Source: Thermoanaerobacterium xylanolyticum LX-11 (GTDB lineage Bacteria > Bacillota > Thermoanaerobacteria > Thermoanaerobacterales > Thermoanaerobacteraceae). From it: 64,000 nucleotides of DNA. Below are positions 1 to 8,636 of this stretch, one piece after another (position 1 is the stretch's first letter; every line of letters starts with the position of its first letter). Location: NCBI RefSeq assembly GCF_000189775.2, contig NC_015555.1, positions 1,809,001-1,873,000 of the forward strand, given 5' to 3'. The notes below the pieces were generated by a model that saw only the letters and a list, made by a program, of their open reading frames with translations, did no database searches and had not been told where the DNA came from. Both the position numbers and the translations under genes were made by a program.

Positions 1-405
1 CATGCCTAAAGCGTTTACTAAAAGATAAGTCGGTATCAATCCACCGCTGAAAAACATAGTAAATACTACAAAGCCTAAAATGATTCCTCTTCCTTTTAAC
101 CGCTTCTTTGACAGTGGATACGCCAAAAGCGTAGACAGAAACAGTGAAACAAGGGTGCCTACAATCGTATAAATAATCGTATTCTTATAGCTGGTCCAGA
201 ATTCTTTCTCTGCTAAAAGAACTTGATATGTCTTAAATGTAAGGCCTTTTGGGTACAATGATACCAATCCTGCATATACATACTTCTCACCACTTAAAGA
301 CACGCTTAATAGATACCAGAAAGGATACAGTGTCACCAATATTACTATGATCATTATTATGGTATTAAAAACTTTAAATACTTTGTATTGTTTCGATTCT
401 TTCAT
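1..405 (-). CDS. Carbohydrate ABC transporter permease, LplC/YtcP type (3' end outside window)
   Basis: This is the N-terminal 135 residues of a binding-protein-dependent sugar permease; the gene runs off the left edge. The first hydrophobic segment lies at about residues 10-30 and a second begins near residue 75. The start is the ATG at 403-405, preceded by an AAGGGAAG-type ribosome site. It lies 15 bp downstream of the LplB-type permease on the same strand, so the two should form the membrane channel of one oligosaccharide importer. The substrate-binding protein and ATPase are not in the window. The uxuA neighbour suggests a substrate that contains glucuronic acid, such as aldouronates from xylan; that substrate is inferred, not shown. 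Confidence 0.85.
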   Translation of the reverse strand, partial: MKESKQYKVFKVFNTIIMIIVILVTLYPFWYLLSVSLSGEKYVYAGLVSLYPKGLTFKTYQVLLAEKEFWTSYKNTIIYTIVGTLVSLFLSTLLAYPLSKKRLKGRGIILGFVVFTMFFSGGLIPTYLLVNALGM

Positions 406-420
406 TTATCATCACTTCCC

Positions 421-1392
421 TTACCATAGACTGGATTCTGTGAATTTTCTTGACAAGTAGTTTGCTGTGTAAACCAATGTAAGACCTATCACTGCTTCAA
501 ACATTCCTATTGCAGCGGCATAGCTAAAGTTATTTGATACAAGTCCCATTCTGTATAGATACGTCGATATGACATCTGCTGTAGAATACGTCAGAGGATT
601 ATACAGAAGCAGTATCTTTTCAAATCCTACTGACAAAAGTCCACCAATGTTTAGTATCAAAAGTATCATTATCGTAGGCAATATACCTGGAATAGTGACG
701 TATATCGTTTGTTGCCATCTGCTGGCACCATCAATTATAGCAGCCTCGTACAATTCCGGGTTGATATTTGTCAGCGCTGCTAGGTACAGTATCGCGCCCC
801 AGCCCATGCCTTGCCATATACCTGAAACGATGTATATAGTCCTAAACCATTGCGGTTCTGCTAAAAAGTTGATAGTATGCCCAATGTAATGCTTCAAAAT
901 CATATTGATGACTCCTGATGATGGATCAAGTATCTGCATTATCATATCTGCCACAACAACCGTTGATATAAAGTATGGCAAATATGACACTGTCTGCGTA
1001 AACCTCTTAAACCACGTGCTTTTGATCTCATTCAAAAGCAAAGCAAAGATTATTGGAAATGGAAAGCTTATTACCAAATACTCGGCACTTAAAATTATTG
1101 TATTTCTAAATACTTGCCAAAACGATGGATCATGTATAAACATATCAAAGTATCTAAGTCCAACCCATTCTGTTCCATACACTGGTCCACCAGGGACAAA
1201 CCTTCTAAAAGCAATAATATTTCCATACATAGGTACATATCTAAATATGATGTAATACGCTATAGGAAGTATAAGTAGGCTGTACAATTGCCAATCTTTT
1301 TTAATAGCTTTTAATGTCTTCTTAAAATCCCTATTCTTGCCTTGTTTAGCCTCCTTTTTGCCCCCACCTTTATTAATCAATACAGAATCCAT
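421..1392 (-). CDS. Carbohydrate ABC transporter permease, LplB type
   Basis: The 323-residue protein is an integral membrane permease of the MalF/LplB family. After a charged cytoplasmic N-terminus (about 35 residues) it has about six hydrophobic segments. The cytoplasmic EAA loop, which docks onto the ATPase, is visible as EAAIIDGASRWQQ near residue 215. Length is normal for LplB proteins, and AAGGAG lies 9 bp before the ATG. It is followed after 15 bp by the partner permease and preceded by uxuA about 110 bp upstream, in the same direction. The neighbourhood points to import of a glucuronate-decorated oligosaccharide, but the family alone does not fix the substrate. Confidence 0.9.
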   Translation of the reverse strand: MDSVLINKGGGKKEAKQGKNRDFKKTLKAIKKDWQLYSLLILPIAYYIIFRYVPMYGNIIAFRRFVPGGPVYGTEWVGLRYFDMFIHDPSFWQVFRNTIILSAEYLVISFPFPIIFALLLNEIKSTWFKRFTQTVSYLPYFISTVVVADMIMQILDPSSGVINMILKHYIGHTINFLAEPQWFRTIYIVSGIWQGMGWGAILYLAALTNINPELYEAAIIDGASRWQQTIYVTIPGILPTIMILLILNIGGLLSVGFEKILLLYNPLTYSTADVISTYLYRMGLVSNNFSYAAAIGMFEAVIGLTLVYTANYLSRKFTESSLW

Positions 1393-1500
1393 ATGCTTTT
1401 TCTCCTTTCTCAGTAAAACAGATAATTACTTTGACTTTGATTTTTAATACTGTCAACTGTTTTCTTATAATAGTTTCTTTCAATTGAAGTAAAGCAATCT

Positions 1501-2577
1501 TTATTGATGAGACATCTTATCTATTGCTTCCCAAAGCCCATTCAAATATGTCACACCTAAGGCCCTGTCATAAAGTCCATATCCTGGTCTTGCTTTCTCA
1601 TCCCATATCATCCTTCCATGGTCCGGCCTTATATATCCTTCAAAACCTATATCATAATAGGCTTTCATGATTTCAAACATATCAAACGACCCTTCGCTTG
1701 ATAAATGCGCTGATTCGTAAAACTTTTTCTCGCCTATAAACTTTATATTTCTTACGTGACCAAAATGGATTCTTCCCATTTTGCCAAAATGCCTTATAAG
1801 CTCTGGTATATTGTTTTCGGGGTTTGAACCTAAAGAGCCACTGCAAAGCGTCAATCCATTGTAAGGACTGTCTACAAGGTTTACAATCCTTTCAAGATTC
1901 TCCTTGCATGTAACTATCCTCGGCAAACCAAATAGCGACCATGGTGGATCATCTGGGTGTATAGCCATCTTTACATCGTATTCTTCACATGTAGGTATAA
2001 TATTTTCTAAGAAGTATTTTAGATTATCAAATAATTTCTCCTCGTCTACATCTTTGTACATATCAAACAACATCTTTAATTCTTTTAAGCGATCAAGTTC
2101 CCAACCGGGAAGTATAAAACCATTTGAACCATTATCCATGTCTTCAATAAGCTTAAGCGGTTCTTTTCCTCTTAGCATGTCTTCATCATAAGACATCACA
2201 TATGATCCATCAGGCAATTTTTCATTTAAATTAGTCCGTATCCAGTCAAATACAGGCATGAAGTTGTAGCATACGACTTTTATCCCTAGCTTTCCAAGAT
2301 TTTTTATTGTCTCCTTGTAGTTTTCAATGTATCTATCTCTCGTCGGCAATCCTAGCTTAATGTCTTCGTGTACATTTACACTCTCTATCACCTCCAGTTT
2401 AAGCCCGTAGGACTCCACTTTTGTCTTTAATTCAAGAATTTTTTCAATAGGCCAAGCTTCTCCCACCGGCACATCGTATAAAGCACCCACAATTCCATAG
2501 ACACCTGGTATTTGGCGAATTTGCTGAAGTGTTACACTGTCATCTTTCTCGCCAAACCATCTAAAAGTCATTTTCAT
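1501..2577 (-). CDS. uxuA: Mannonate dehydratase
   Basis: UxuA dehydrates D-mannonate to 2-keto-3-deoxygluconate in cytoplasmic glucuronate breakdown. The 358-residue protein begins MKMTFRWFGEKDD, typical of the family, and keeps the TIM-barrel metal-site neighbourhoods, including MAIHPDDPPWSLFGLPR (about residue 205), HFGHVRN (about 275) and YIRPDHGRMIW (about 315). Length matches the usual 350-360 residues. GGGAGT lies 8 bp before the ATG. It sits between a GntR regulator and two sugar permeases, so import, regulation and catabolism are co-located. Regulation by the adjacent GntR protein is inferred. Confidence 0.95.
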   Translation of the reverse strand: MKMTFRWFGEKDDSVTLQQIRQIPGVYGIVGALYDVPVGEAWPIEKILELKTKVESYGLKLEVIESVNVHEDIKLGLPTRDRYIENYKETIKNLGKLGIKVVCYNFMPVFDWIRTNLNEKLPDGSYVMSYDEDMLRGKEPLKLIEDMDNGSNGFILPGWELDRLKELKMLFDMYKDVDEEKLFDNLKYFLENIIPTCEEYDVKMAIHPDDPPWSLFGLPRIVTCKENLERIVNLVDSPYNGLTLCSGSLGSNPENNIPELIRHFGKMGRIHFGHVRNIKFIGEKKFYESAHLSSEGSFDMFEIMKAYYDIGFEGYIRPDHGRMIWDEKARPGYGLYDRALGVTYLNGLWEAIDKMSHQ

Positions 2578-2618
2578 ATATCTTACTCCCTTATTGTAGA
2601 TTTTTAATGCAATGTAAT

Positions 2619-3305
2619 TTATTGTTTAAAATACTCTGGATATTTTTCTTTTAAAAGCACTACATCCCTATCTATCATTGTCAAGTGTTCACTTATTATT
2701 TTTAAGCCTTTCTCTTCGTCTTTTTCCTTTATGGCACTTACAATATTTTTGTGATCACCAATGATTGCATCCCAGTCAGTATCAGACGACAATCTCAGTG
2801 TCCTTATTCTGTCATAATCACCACTTACAAACCTTATGGCTGACCATACCCTACCCATTTTACAGCCCCTATATATAAGCTCATGCATCTCATTGTCCAG
2901 GTCGAATATGGTTATATAATTTTCTTTCATGACGCAGAACTCTTGCTGGTTTATATTCGCTTCTAACTGAAACAAAATATCATCAGGAAATTCTCTACAA
3001 GCCTGCCTTATGATTTCTCTCTCAAGATTTACCCTCATGAATTTTGCCTCTTGCGCACGCCTTATATCTATCAAAGAAACAAACGTGCCTTTTTGAGGGT
3101 AAATCTCAATCAATTCTTCATTTGCCAGCCTTGTAAATGCCTCTCTAATAGGAGTCCTGCTGGTTTCAAACGTATTAGCTATATCATTCTCTGACATAAC
3201 CTCGCCAGGCTTTAAATTGATGTCGATTATGTTCTTTCTGATCATCCTGTAGATGTAGTCTTTTTTAGACTCGTACGTATTGTTTTCCAAAAGTTCCAAT
3301 CCCAT
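2619..3305 (-). CDS. GntR-family (FadR/UxuR-like) transcriptional regulator
   Basis: The protein is about 228 residues. The N-terminal winged helix-turn-helix covers about residues 10-80; MSENDIANTFETSRTPIREA is the recognition region. A helical FCD effector domain follows, with likely metal/ligand residues in the DNEMHELIYRG and GDHKNIVSAI stretches. This layout is that of UxuR/ExuR regulators, which respond to hexuronates. The ATG at 3303-3305 is preferred over the GTG one codon earlier. The gene is first in the direction of uxuA, 41 bp away. Two nearly identical TTGTATACTAG elements upstream are likely operators, which suggests autoregulation and control of the uxu/permease genes. Confidence 0.88.
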   Translation of the reverse strand: MGLELLENNTYESKKDYIYRMIRKNIIDINLKPGEVMSENDIANTFETSRTPIREAFTRLANEELIEIYPQKGTFVSLIDIRRAQEAKFMRVNLEREIIRQACREFPDDILFQLEANINQQEFCVMKENYITIFDLDNEMHELIYRGCKMGRVWSAIRFVSGDYDRIRTLRLSSDTDWDAIIGDHKNIVSAIKEKDEEKGLKIISEHLTMIDRDVVLLKEKYPEYFKQ

Positions 3306-3337
3306 CACTTCACATCCCCTATTTTAATACTTGTATT

Positions 3338-3360
3338 CTTGTATACTAGCATATTAATAT
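3338..3360. promoter_or_regulatory. Candidate GntR operator, copy 1
   Basis: This 23-bp stretch containing CTTGTATACTAG followed by CATATTAATAT recurs with a single mismatch at 3492-3514. It begins 33 bp before the GntR gene start. FadR/UxuR-type regulators bind short palindromes with a GT-AC core, and TTGTATAC fits that pattern. The assignment is inferred from repetition and position. Confidence 0.5.
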
Positions 3361-3491
3361 TCATATTCTTATATATTCGACATAATTTTTAAAATTCCTT
3401 CTTTTTTTATTTGATTTTTCTTATGTTTAAAAATATTTTATAGGGGACATAAAGCGTAATGAGTCAAGTAAAAATCACTTTAGTTTTAGAA

Positions 3492-3514
3492 CTTGTATAC
3501 TAGTATATTAATAT
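3492..3514. promoter_or_regulatory. Candidate GntR operator, copy 2
   Basis: Second copy of the element at 3338-3360, matching in 22 of 23 bases and in the same orientation, 154 bp apart start to start. Two spaced copies upstream of a regulator gene suggest cooperative binding or looping. No gene is seen between the copies; the rest of 3309-3615 is AT-rich and otherwise featureless. Confidence 0.45.
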
Positions 3515-3604
3515 GTCGCTCTTTATATTATATAATATTCTACGCGAATTTCAAAAATCCTTCTTGTTTTAAAAAAATTTTTTTGGAAAAATAAAACAGA
3601 ATTA

Positions 3605-3645
3605 AAGTTAAAAATAAGGCACAAGAGGGTTTTTACTTGTGCCTT
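3605..3645 (-). terminator. Intrinsic terminator after the ferritin-like gene
   Basis: A perfect 10-bp stem, AAGGCACAAG with CTTGTGCCTT, encloses a 10-base loop. On the minus strand it is followed by ATTTTTAAC. It lies about 95 bp past the stop of the ferritin-like gene, in the right orientation to end that transcript. Confidence 0.75.
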
Positions 3646-3741
3646 GATGGTTAAGCTAAAATGTAAAAACAGATTTTAGATCAATGATGAGATCTTCAAA
3701 AATTGAAACTTTAATTTAGGTGAAATTTTACTATACCTATT

Positions 3742-4044
3742 CTATTTATTTTTTTCAATCATTTCTTCTACTTCTTTTGCTCCTTCTTCATACAGTTTTT
3801 CTTCGTCTGGAGATAATTCCTTCAAAAGCCTTAAAAATTCTCCGGCATGCACTCTTTCTTCGTTTGCTATATCTACTAAAACGTCCTTTGCTAATTTGTT
3901 GTCTGTTGACTCTGCTAGCTGCATGTACAACTGTATAGCCTCATACTCTGCCGCCACCATAAAACGTATAGCTCTTATAAGTTCCTCATGTGTGATCTTA
4001 TTTTTATTTGCAAGCCCAGCAAATGGAATACCAAAATCAGGCAT
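3742..4044 (-). CDS. Ferritin-like/rubrerythrin-type diiron protein, short stand-alone form
   Basis: The 100-residue protein has two helices carrying iron-ligand motifs: AAEYEAIQLY (about residue 33) and ANEERVHAGEF (about residue 65). This E...ExxH arrangement is that of a half-ferritin that must dimerise to complete a four-helix diiron site. From memory it resembles the ferritin-like N-terminal domain fused to encapsulin in Pyrococcus and Thermotoga, but here it stands alone with no shell protein beside it and no obvious C-terminal cargo tag. AGGGGG lies 7 bp before the ATG. It is monocistronic, with its own terminator. A role in iron oxidation/storage or oxidative-stress protection is likely; the exact function is not established. 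Confidence 0.75.
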   Translation of the reverse strand: MPDFGIPFAGLANKNKITHEELIRAIRFMVAAEYEAIQLYMQLAESTDNKLAKDVLVDIANEERVHAGEFLRLLKELSPDEEKLYEEGAKEVEEMIEKNK

Positions 4045-4127
4045 ACTATAGCCCCCTTTTTTATTATGAATATTTGATTGTAAATTGATTATATCACAAA
4101 ATTAGGAATTTACCGAATTACCATATT

Positions 4128-4610
4128 TTATTTATAGACCTTTTTCGACTTATCCAAAACCTTAAGCAAAATAAGGGCCATGATGCTTCCTGTCACTGTA
4201 TTTATTAAAAATGGAGTGACAAAGAAAAATGCTCCTACATCTTTACCAATGATATATTTGGCTATTGGAAATGCCACAAGACCTCCTATTATCCCTGTAC
4301 CAAAAACCTCCCCTAATGCAGCTAAAATCTTTTTTCCTGTCAATTTATATAAAATTCCTGTCAATAAAGCGCCAATCATGCTACCGGGAAAAGCCAATAG
4401 TGTTCCAGTGCCCATTATGTTTCTGATTATGGATATTGAAAATGCAATTAGTACTGCATATCCTGGACCAAGTGTCACTGCAGATATGACATTAATTATA
4501 TGCTGTATAGGGGTCGTTTTCGAAACACCTACAGGGAAAAATACAAAATTTGCAAAAACTACACCGATTGCAATCAGCATAGCTGAATAAGTAATCTTTT
4601 TTATATTCAT
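4128..4610 (-). CDS. thiW: Thiamin-precursor transporter S component ThiW
   Basis: The 160-residue protein is strongly hydrophobic, with about five membrane segments, as expected for a substrate-binding S component of an energy-coupling-factor (ECF) transporter. ThiW proteins are thought to import the thiazole precursor of thiamin. The N-terminus MNIKKITYSAMLIAIGVVFA and the segment PFLINTVTGSIMALILLKVL are typical. GGAGG lies 7 bp before the ATG. It follows thiC by 27 bp, so both should share the TPP-riboswitch-controlled transcript. Import of thiazole plus synthesis of pyrimidine by ThiC would together supply both halves of thiamin. Confidence 0.88.
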   Translation of the reverse strand: MNIKKITYSAMLIAIGVVFANFVFFPVGVSKTTPIQHIINVISAVTLGPGYAVLIAFSISIIRNIMGTGTLLAFPGSMIGALLTGILYKLTGKKILAALGEVFGTGIIGGLVAFPIAKYIIGKDVGAFFFVTPFLINTVTGSIMALILLKVLDKSKKVYK

Positions 4611-4637
4611 TTACAATCCTCCCAATTTTTAAAAATC

Positions 4638-5942
4638 CTATCTTAACAGGCTTATATCTTCTCCTGAAATAACTCTATTCATGTTTCTTACAGCACACAT
4701 ATTTCCACACATTGTACATGTTTCACTATCATGTGGCAGAGATTCCCTTCTGTACCTCTGTGCTTTTTCAGGATCTATTGCTAATCTAAATATTTCTTCC
4801 CAATCAAGCTTTTTCCTGGCATAAGACATATCATTATCCCATTTTTCTGCATTGCGTATACCTTTTGCCAGATCTGCTGCATGGGCAGCTATTTTAGACG
4901 CAATGATGCCTTCCTTCATATCTTCAATCGTTGGAAGCCTCAAATGTTCCGCTGGTGTTACATAACACAGGAAATCCGCCCCACTTGCTGCAGCAATTGC
5001 ACCGCCAATTGCACTTGTAATATGATCATATCCAGGTGCAATATCTGTAACGATTGGCCCCAATACATAAAAAGGTGCACCATGACATAGCTTTTTCTCT
5101 AACAAAACATTTGCTTCAATTTCATTTAGCCTCATATGACCTGGCCCTTCAATAATCACTTGAACATTCTTTTCATAAGCTCTTTTCGCTAATTCTCCAA
5201 GGGTTATAAGCTCTTTTATTTGGCATGCATCTGTGGAATCACTTATGCAGCCTGGCCTCAATGCATCGCCAAGGCTTATCGTTACATCGTACTCAGCACA
5301 TATGTCAAGAATATCATCAAAATACTCATAAAAAGGATTTTCCTTATCATTTAATTCCATCCACGTATATAACAAAGAGCCTCCGCGAGAAACGATATTT
5401 AAAACTCTTTCATTTCTTTTGAAAATTTCCGCTGTCTCTCTATTGATACCTGCATGGATAGTCATAAAATCAACACCGTCTTGTGCATGCCTTTCGACGA
5501 TCTTTATAAATTCTGAAGGAGTTATGTCTTTTAAATCTTTGTCATAATATCCCACAGCATCATATACTGGAACAGTACCTATCATGGCTGAAGAAAAACC
5601 TATCAATCTGTTTCTAAATTCAAAAGTTTTACCATACGAACTTAAATCCATGATAGACTCTGCCTTCATTTCTATCGCCTTTTTTGCCTTTTCTAATTCT
5701 GCATCCACATTGTTGCAATCCCTTGATACACCTAAGTTTACATTTATCTTTGTTCTAAGCCCTGCACCTACACCTTCTGGACTTAATGCTTCATGATTTT
5801 TATTTGCCGGTATAACTACTTCACCAGAAGCTACCTTATTCAGCAATAAATCCACTTCAATATCTTCTTTAGCTGCCACAACATTCATCTCTTCTGTAAC
5901 AATTCCTTTTTTTGCTGCGTCTAATTGTGTAGTGTAGTTCAT
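4638..5942 (-). CDS. thiC: Phosphomethylpyrimidine synthase ThiC
   Basis: ThiC is a radical-SAM enzyme that rearranges aminoimidazole ribotide into hydroxymethylpyrimidine phosphate for thiamin. The 434-residue protein carries the expected C-terminal cluster motif, [12 protein letters not shown], of the CxxCxxxxC type. It also carries [14 protein letters not shown] and [15 protein letters not shown] in the barrel. The reading frame is open further upstream, but the start is set at 5942 because AAAGGA lies 8 bp before this ATG and the upstream part overlaps the riboswitch terminator. Length matches other bacterial ThiC proteins. It leads the thiC-thiW operon. Confidence 0.95.
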   Translation of the reverse strand: MNYTTQLDAAKKGIVTEEMNVVAAKEDIEVDLLLNKVASGEVVIPANKNHEALSPEGVGAGLRTKINVNLGVSRDCNNVDAELEKAKKAIEMKAESIMDLSSYGKTFEFRNRLIGFSSAMIGTVPVYDAVGYYDKDLKDITPSEFIKIVERHAQDGVDFMTIHAGINRETAEIFKRNERVLNIVSRGGSLLYTWMELNDKENPFYEYFDDILDICAEYDVTISLGDALRPGCISDSTDACQIKELITLGELAKRAYEKNVQVIIEGPGHMRLNEIEANVLLEKKLCHGAPFYVLGPIVTDIAPGYDHITSAIGGAIAAASGADFLCYVTPAEHLRLPTIEDMKEGIIASKIAAHAADLAKGIRNAEKWDNDMSYARKKLDWEEIFRLAIDPEKAQRYRRESLPHDSETCTMCGNMCAVRNMNRVISGEDISLLR

Positions 5943-6027
5943 TTTAGTCATCCTTTCATAAATTATTTTTTTAATACTTGTAAAATAAAGGGGAAAAAGA
6001 AGGTAGTATTTGATGTCATTGAATAAT

Positions 6028-6057
6028 AAAAAAAGCCTTACCGCATGGTAAAGCTTT
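6028..6057 (-). terminator. Riboswitch-controlled intrinsic terminator upstream of thiC
   Basis: On the minus strand AAAGCTTTACC pairs with GGTAAGGC around an ATGC loop, followed by a run of T. It sits directly after the TPP aptamer and before thiC, so TPP binding should favour termination. The 5' arm overlaps AAGCTTT at the aptamer's 3' edge, which would allow an alternative antiterminator pairing. Confidence 0.8.
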
Positions 6058-6067
6058 ATAATCAAAA

Positions 6068-6153
6068 GCTTGCTTCCCTACGGTAGTATTAACTACATCA
6101 GGTTCTAAGGGTCAGGTTTTACCTTCTCAACCAGAATGGTTCCCCCGCAAACT
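6068..6153 (-). promoter_or_regulatory. TPP (THI-box) riboswitch aptamer
   Basis: Read on the minus strand, the element has the conserved THI-box parts in order: GGGGGAACC, GGTTGAGAAGG, ACCTGACCC, GAACCTGAT, a GTAGTTAATACTAC arm and CGTAGGGAAGC. The closing P1 helix is visible as TTTGC with GCAAG. It lies about 125 bp upstream of thiC and is followed by an intrinsic terminator, so excess thiamin pyrophosphate should switch thiC-thiW off at transcription. Confidence 0.95.
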
Positions 6154-6268
6154 AATTTCACAAATATTAAATTTAATCTAATTATACGTTAAAACTCTAA
6201 AATTGTAAAGGCAAAAAATTATATCCACAGTATTTAAGTAAAAGCAATTGAATATCGTAAGCCTCAAA

Positions 6269-6772
6269 TCACTCCTCTATCATGATAGATTGCATGTCTT
6301 CTATAAACTGTGCTACATCCTTTCTTAAATTATCAACAGTATGGGGGAAAATATCTAGTAATCTTTCTATGCGTTCTGATACTAGGTTAAATCCATAAAC
6401 ATTACGAAATACATGACGAAATCCTCTAAATTCATTAAGCAAAAACTTTGAATTAGAACTAATAAAAGCCGGCCTTTCTCCTTCTATAGGAGTCGACATT
6501 TGTTCAAGTAATTCTAGATGCCATTCAGAACTTGAAGGGATCAAATTATCTATATTTCTACCCACAATTTTAAACATATTCTCAACGGAAGTATAAAAAT
6601 CGTGAAAAATAGAGCCAACAGCCCTTAGCATGAAATCATCAGCCAATTTCTCTCTTCTGTTTTTACTATCTAATAAGCCTCTCTCATTTAAAGTATCATA
6701 TAATTTTTGTATATTCTCAAGTTCTAACTGTAGTCTTGCTAATGTAACTTTAATTTTATTAATATCCGTCAC
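6269..6772 (-). CDS. HepT-like HEPN toxin (partner of MntA-like antitoxin)
   Basis: The 167-residue protein is mostly helical. Around residue 118 it contains FRGFRHVFRNVYGF, matching the RH-FR-YG signature of HepT-like HEPN proteins paired with nucleotidyltransferases. HEPN toxins are RNases silenced when the partner adds AMP to the tyrosine near the motif; here the candidate is the Y of NVYGF. It overlaps the nucleotidyltransferase stop by 4 bp, the standard type VII toxin-antitoxin order. It marks the left edge of the defence island. No catalytic test is possible from sequence. Confidence 0.75.
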   Translation of the reverse strand: MTDINKIKVTLARLQLELENIQKLYDTLNERGLLDSKNRREKLADDFMLRAVGSIFHDFYTSVENMFKIVGRNIDNLIPSSSEWHLELLEQMSTPIEGERPAFISSNSKFLLNEFRGFRHVFRNVYGFNLVSERIERLLDIFPHTVDNLRKDVAQFIEDMQSIMIEE

Positions 6773-7146
6773 TCTATAATCCTCCCTTCTCTTAATATTT
6801 CATTTAGCAGAGATTTATAAGCTTCTTTTTGCGTAACTATGCTTATTTTATAAGGCTTTGCAACATTTTCAACATCAATCAACATTGTCCAATAGTTAAA
6901 TTTACTATCATCCCATCCATCAATAAAAATATCAATATCAGATAGATTATCAAAACGGTCATCTCTTGCAAGTGAACCATACAATATAACCTTATCAACA
7001 AAATACTTTTCTTTTAATATCTTTGCAATTTTATATACTCTATCAAAAGCTTCTTTTTTTCTATACGTTTCTATTTCTCTATCTTTCTTGACTTTTATAC
7101 GCCATGTTTCACGTATATTTTTTCTCTCTTGATCCGAAAGCGGCAC
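6769..7146 (-). CDS. MntA-like nucleotidyltransferase antitoxin
   Basis: The 125-residue protein is a minimal nucleotidyltransferase (Pol-beta fold). The catalytic motif is YGSLARDDRFDNLSDIDIFI at about residues 56-75, with GS and the paired Asp of SDID. Proteins of this kind AMPylate and silence HepT toxins. The start is a GTG with AGGTGGTGA just upstream. The charged helical N-terminus (about 45 residues) is longer than in minimal MntA. Its 4-bp overlap with the HEPN gene indicates translational coupling. Confidence 0.78.
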   Translation of the reverse strand: MPLSDQERKNIRETWRIKVKKDREIETYRKKEAFDRVYKIAKILKEKYFVDKVILYGSLARDDRFDNLSDIDIFIDGWDDSKFNYWTMLIDVENVAKPYKISIVTQKEAYKSLLNEILREGRIIE

Positions 7147-7429
7147 AATATCACCACCTAAAATTTATACGGCTTAATTTTATCATTTTACATCAAAATA
7201 ATCAATTCACTTAAAATATATAATAAACCATAAATTTAACGCGTATGATAATAAAAATTTATAGAAACCATAACAGGAACTTATATGTACAATATCTTTT
7301 AGTTGTTTCAAAGCTTACATAAGCTGAATTTTCACCATACTTGCATTCACAATAGAATAGTAGTATCATTATGTTGTACCCCATCATAGAGGGGTGGGTA
7401 TGTTTTATTTCATTTTTAGGAGTGATAGT

Positions 7430-7810
7430 ATGGCTATAGGTGTTAAATTAGTTAACAAGGAAGAGGCAAGCCCAGAAGTAAAGCAAATATTTGAACAAAT
7501 AGAAAAGCAGATGGGATTTGTTCCTCCAACAATGCGGGCAATGGCAAATAAGCCAGAATATTTAAAACTATTTCTTCAGAAATCTCAAGTGGCAATGGGC
7601 CCAGGGAAAATCGACTCTAAAACAAAACTTTTTGTCGCTTTAACTGTGTCAATTTTAAACAATTGTGAAATGTGCATAACCGCATACACCAAAAAATTAA
7701 AAGAAGCAGGCGTAACCGATGAAGAAATAGTTGAGCTTCTATCAGTTATCGATCTGATGAGCGGTTTAAACCACTTCAACAATGGGCTTATGATAAAACC
7801 AACCGAATAA
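7430..7810 (+). CDS. Carboxymuconolactone decarboxylase/AhpD-like protein
   Basis: The 126-residue protein matches the CMD/AhpD helical fold. It carries the redox-type motif NNCEMCITAYT (about residue 80); the usual histidine that follows the CxxC in AhpD is replaced here by tyrosine. AhpD-like proteins act in peroxide detoxification or as small decarboxylases, and this divergence leaves the reaction open. The ATG at 7430 is chosen because AGGAGTGATAGT precedes it; an upstream GTG at 7394 has no such site. It is one of few plus-strand genes and converges on the YdcF-like gene across a shared terminator. Confidence 0.72.
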   Translation: MAIGVKLVNKEEASPEVKQIFEQIEKQMGFVPPTMRAMANKPEYLKLFLQKSQVAMGPGKIDSKTKLFVALTVSILNNCEMCITAYTKKLKEAGVTDEEIVELLSVIDLMSGLNHFNNGLMIKPTE

Positions 7811-7828
7811 ATAAAGTGCGCTTTCACC

Positions 7829-7869
7829 AAAAAGGCTTTCCTTCTCCTATGACAAAAGGAAAGCCTTTT
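7829..7869. terminator. Bidirectional intrinsic terminator between convergent genes
   Basis: AAAAAGGCTTTCCTT and AAGGAAAGCCTTTT form a long stem with A/T runs on both sides, so it can serve the plus-strand AhpD-like gene and the minus-strand YdcF-like gene. Confidence 0.85.
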
Positions 7870-8455
7870 AATCTATTAGCATTCTAAAATACATATACAA
7901 TAATGCAGGTGCTTCCCGTAAAAAGCCGTATACTTCTTCATAAAAATACCTTTTTACAAATACTCCTGAATAGCTTGCATTTATTCCTGCTTCTTTCGCA
8001 ATTATGCTTGCCCTTTTCAGGTGAAATTTGTTTGATACAATTATTGCTGTCTTTAGCGATTTTTCATCCATAATTTTCTTAGAATTTTCAAGGTTTTGCA
8101 ATGTTGAATACGACTTATCGTCTTTTAATATAGTATTATAAGGTATACCATTTTTCAAAAGATATTCCTTCCCTGCTTCTGCCTCAGATACATCCTCACC
8201 AGGTCCTTTACCGCCAGATACAATAATGTACTTACCAAGTCCCTTTTTATAAAGCCTTATAGCTTCATTTAACCTTTCCTTAAAAAAAGGACTCGGATTT
8301 TTTCCGTAAACTGCACAGCCGAGGATAATAATGGCATCAGATTTCACCGGTTTTGCATTATATGCAAATATGATCACCTGTAACTCTGCTATGATATTTA
8401 AAAGCACGACAAAAGTTATTAGCGATGCAGTAATTTTTATAAGAAGTTTCATCAT
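7868..8455 (-). CDS. YdcF/SanA-family (DUF218) membrane-anchored protein
   Basis: The protein is about 195 residues. One N-terminal transmembrane helix (about residues 5-28) is followed by a DUF218 domain, recognised by AIIILGCAVYGKNPSPFFKER, the GKGPGEDVSEAEAG loop and the later IIVSNKFHLKRA motif. SanA/YdcF-type proteins sit at the cell envelope and have been linked to vancomycin resistance and SAM binding, but the biochemical role is unclear. The start is uncertain among the adjacent ATG codons at 8455 and 8452, preceded by GGGGG. Confidence 0.78.
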   Translation of the reverse strand: MMKLLIKITASLITFVVLLNIIAELQVIIFAYNAKPVKSDAIIILGCAVYGKNPSPFFKERLNEAIRLYKKGLGKYIIVSGGKGPGEDVSEAEAGKEYLLKNGIPYNTILKDDKSYSTLQNLENSKKIMDEKSLKTAIIVSNKFHLKRASIIAKEAGINASYSGVFVKRYFYEEVYGFLREAPALLYMYFRMLID

Positions 8456-8636
8456 AACCCCCAAAATTTCTTTTAATTTAATAGAATTCTATATTGAATT
8501 TAAAAATCCCTAAAAAGTGGCTCTTGGAGCAATTATTAATTGCCTTAAACTAATTATCATAAAATGTACGTACTTATTCCTTTTTCTATTCCCTTCTTTC
8601 ATGTTTTTAACTTCTTCTATTCACATCAAACATCAT

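Noticed and set aside
5943-6065. N-terminal extension of ThiC by 41 residues
   Set aside because: The extension overlaps the riboswitch terminator and its start lacks a ribosome site; AAAGGA precedes the internal ATG at 5942.
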